Assembly (NCBI GenBank): GCA_963712815.1
Contig: CAVQJL010000008.1
Span: forward strand, 558,001 to 622,000
Source of the DNA: RPQJ01 sp963712815
GTDB lineage: Bacteria; Pseudomonadota; Gammaproteobacteria; Steroidobacterales; Steroidobacteraceae
Reading direction: 5' to 3'
DNA length: 64,000 bases
This document shows, in pieces, positions 62,143 to 64,000 of this stretch (positions are counted from its first letter, which is position 1; each line of letters begins with the position of its first letter). The notes under the pieces were generated by a model that was given only the letters and a program-made list of their open reading frames with translations, was not told where the DNA came from and did no database searches. A program made the position numbers and the translations under genes.

Positions 62143-64000
62143 TCAGGGAACCTCGGGTTCGGCCCCGGCCGAATCGACCTCCGCCGCTTCGTTCCCCTCG
62201 CTCAACTCTGCCGCCCCGGCTTCCTCGGCCACGCCGCTGCCCGTTCCGGGCGGGCAGGACTCGCTGGGCTCGAGCCGCGTGCCGGATGCAAAGGGCATGC
62301 TGACTGCCGAGCCGTTGCAGTAGGGCGAGGTCTCCTGGCCCGAGAAATAGTCGATCCAGCGCAGGTCGAGCGCGTCGGGCAGCAGCGGCTCGAACGACGT
62401 CGTGGGAATCGATCCCATGAGTCGCGACCACACGGCCAACCCTCCGGTCGTCCCGGTGAGGCCCGTGGGCCGGTTGTCGTCGTGCCCGACCCACGACACG
62501 ATCAGGTGCGACCCGGAGAAGCCGGCGAACCAGCTGTCACGGTAGTCGTTGGAGGTCCCGGTCTTGCCTGCAACCACGAGCCCCGCGGGCAACTGCTTCT
62601 TCGCCGCCCGCCCGGTGCCGCGCTCCATGACCTCGATGAGCATGCGACCGAGTGCGTGCACGGCCTCGGGCGACACGGCCTCCGACACCTCGAGCTGCGG
62701 GGCCTTGAGCGGCTGGCCGGCCTCGTCGATCACGGCCCGCACCGCGCGCAGCGGCGCGCGGAAGCCGCCATTGGCAATGGTGTTGTAGACCTGCGCGACG
62801 TGCATCGGGCTCAGGTTCGTCGCACCGAGCAGCATGGACGGCAACTCGGCCGGCGCCTCCGGCAGGCCCAGCTGCTCGAAGGCGTGCGAGACGTGGCCAA
62901 GCCCCACGTCGAGGCCCAGGTTGACGGTGGCGAGGTTGAGCGACTGCGTCAGCGCGCGCACCAGCGTCACCTCGCCGCGCACCTGCCTGTCGAAGTTCTG
63001 GGGCTTCCACCGGTCGCCGTTCGGCAGCTTGAGGTCCACCGGCGCGTCGGCCACGATCGTGGCGGGTGTGTAGCGGCCCGTCTCCAGGGCGGCGAGATAG
63101 ACGACGGGCTTGGCGAGCGAGCCGATCGGCCGCTGCGCGTCGAGCGCCCGGTTGAAGCCGTCGTATCCGGCGCGCCGTCCGCCGATGAGCGCGACGACTT
63201 CGCCGGTCTGCGGGGTCGTCACGACCACGACGCCTTCGAGCCCGTGCGCCTCCTTGCGCGCCGAACGATCGAGGCGGTCCAGCTCGCCGGCGAGCGCGGC
63301 TTCCGCCGCGCCCTGCAGCAGCGGGTCGAGCGTGCTGAACACGGTCAACCCGGACTCGGTCAAGTCGGCCTCCTCGTAGTCCTCGCGCAGCTGGCGGCGC
63401 ACGAGGTCTAGGAAGGCGGGATAGAACCCGCCGCCCTTGCGTCCGGCCTCCGCGATTCCGAGCTGCTTCTTCGCGGCCCGATCGGCGTCCTCGGCACTCA
63501 CCACGCCCTGCTCGGCCAGCACGCGCAGCACGAGGTTGCGCCGCTCGAGCGCGCGCTCGGGCTGCCGTCGCGGGTCGTAGTACGACGGCCCGCGGATGAC
63601 GGCGACCATCAGCGCGATTTCGGGCAGGTCGAGTTCCGCGAGCGGCTTGCCGAAGTAGAACTGGCTGCCCAGGCCGAAGCCGTGGACGGCGCGCCGTCCG
63701 TCCTGGCCGAGGTAAATCTCGTTGATGTAGGCGTTCATGATGTCCGCCTTCCCGTAGCGCGCCTCGAGGATGACGGCCATCACGGCTTCCTCGGCCTTGC
63801 GCCGCAGGGTCCGGCGGCTGTCGAGAAAGTAGCTCTTCACGAGCTGCTGGGTGAGCGTGCTGCCGCCCTGCTCGATCTGGCCGGCGCGCACGTTGACGAA
63901 CAGCGCGCGCAGGATCGCGAGCGGGTTCACGCCGTGGTGGGAGTCGAACTTGCGATCCTCGACGGCCTTGAGGGCCTCGGGGAGCAGCGGCGGCACCTCG
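62143..64000 (-). CDS. mrcB: Class A penicillin-binding protein 1B, 5' end beyond window
   Basis: At least 617 residues; the frame is open through the right edge, so the N-terminus is missing. Transglycosylase (GT51) motifs: V-E-D-R-K-F-D-S-H-H-G-V (catalytic Glu), G-G-S-T-L-T-Q-Q-L-V-K, R-K-A-E-E and Y-I-N-E-I-Y-L-G-Q. Transpeptidase motifs: G-S-L-A-K-P (SxxK), S-L-N and K-T-G-T-S. The order fits PBP1B, which polymerises and cross-links peptidoglycan in the periplasm. The C-terminal tail is acidic and low-complexity. A TPR lipoprotein gene follows. Confidence 0.93.
   Translation of the reverse strand, partial: EVPPLLPEALKAVEDRKFDSHHGVNPLAILRALFVNVRAGQIEQGGSTLTQQLVKSYFLDSRRTLRRKAEEAVMAVILEARYGKADIMNAYINEIYLGQDGRRAVHGFGLGSQFYFGKPLAELDLPEIALMVAVIRGPSYYDPRRQPERALERRNLVLRVLAEQGVVSAEDADRAAKKQLGIAEAGRKGGGFYPAFLDLVRRQLREDYEEADLTESGLTVFSTLDPLLQGAAEAALAGELDRLDRSARKEAHGLEGVVVVTTPQTGEVVALIGGRRAGYDGFNRALDAQRPIGSLAKPVVYLAALETGRYTPATIVADAPVDLKLPNGDRWKPQNFDRQVRGEVTLVRALTQSLNLATVNLGLDVGLGHVSHAFEQLGLPEAPAELPSMLLGATNLSPMHVAQVYNTIANGGFRAPLRAVRAVIDEAGQPLKAPQLEVSEAVSPEAVHALGRMLIEVMERGTGRAAKKQLPAGLVVAGKTGTSNDYRDSWFAGFSGSHLIVSWVGHDDNRPTGLTGTTGGLAVWSRLMGSIPTTSFEPLLPDALDLRWIDYFSGQETSPYCNGSAVSMPFASGTRLEPSESCPPGTGSGVAEEAGAAELSEGNEAAEVDSAGAEPEVP

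Overview
The window is chromosomal DNA from a high-GC gammaproteobacterium. The evidence is the housekeeping blocks: gpsA-secB-grxC-rhodanese, envC followed by a ctpA-type S41 protease, glnA with ntrBC, tatABC with dtd, glyQS, mltA, trmL and a class A PBP (mrcB-like). PEP-CTERM sorting, a phasin, a DUF3300/DUF2950 pair and many ECF, GGDEF and PAS genes suggest an environmental lineage near the Xanthomonadales/Nevskiales/Steroidobacterales. That placement is an inference; no rRNA, tRNA or CRISPR array was seen.

Layout. 0-1 kb: RES/Xre-type toxin-antitoxin pair with a palindromic operator. 1-4 kb: YtcJ-like amidohydrolase and an unusual Rieske-flavodoxin fusion. 4-6.4 kb: operon of a Tat-exported protein, an ECF sigma factor and a putative anti-sigma factor, headed by a hairpin that would hide the first ribosome binding site. 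7-15.7 kb: cell-envelope and secreted proteins (propeller-like lipoprotein, trypsin-like protease, MltA), a GAF-GGDEF cyclase, a double-cupin protein and EcsC. 15.8-20.9 kb: plsC, glyS, glyQ and a CoA-binding protein, several with frame breaks.

20.9-30.4 kb is the most unusual part. One strand carries a lipase / M17N-like / CHAT-protease fusion of about 1070 residues, a small four-helix membrane protein, a sulfoacetaldehyde acetyltransferase (xsc) and two tandem phage-type tail-tube proteins. The other strand, divergent from the CHAT gene across a perfect 22-bp palindrome, carries a small prodomain-like protein directly coupled to a metzincin-like zinc protease. A convergent PAS-LuxR regulator follows. 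This looks like an accessory protease/lipase module and is the best candidate for an undescribed system.

30.6-40.1 kb: DUF2950/DUF3300, glnA with a sigma-54 promoter and NtrC-like site, DUF4124, ntrB, ntrC, a dihydroorotate dehydrogenase and a phasin with a PhaR-like operator. 40.6-53 kb: ABC exporter, CBS protein, trmL/gpsA/secB/grxC/rhodanese, envC, a GGDEF-EAL protein, an S41 protease, a DJ-1 protein, MAPEG and a YvlD-like protein. 52-59 kb: EamA and OPT transporters, an ECF sigma/NrsF pair upstream of a spondin PEP-CTERM protein, and a POT transporter. 59-64 kb: tatCBA, dtd, a glycosyltransferase remnant in AT-rich surroundings, a TPR lipoprotein and the 5'-truncated PBP gene.

Frame breaks are concentrated between about 15.8 and 24.7 kb and include the essential gene glyS. 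They are better explained by local sequence error than by gene decay, so genes there are described as single loci with their apparent breaks noted.
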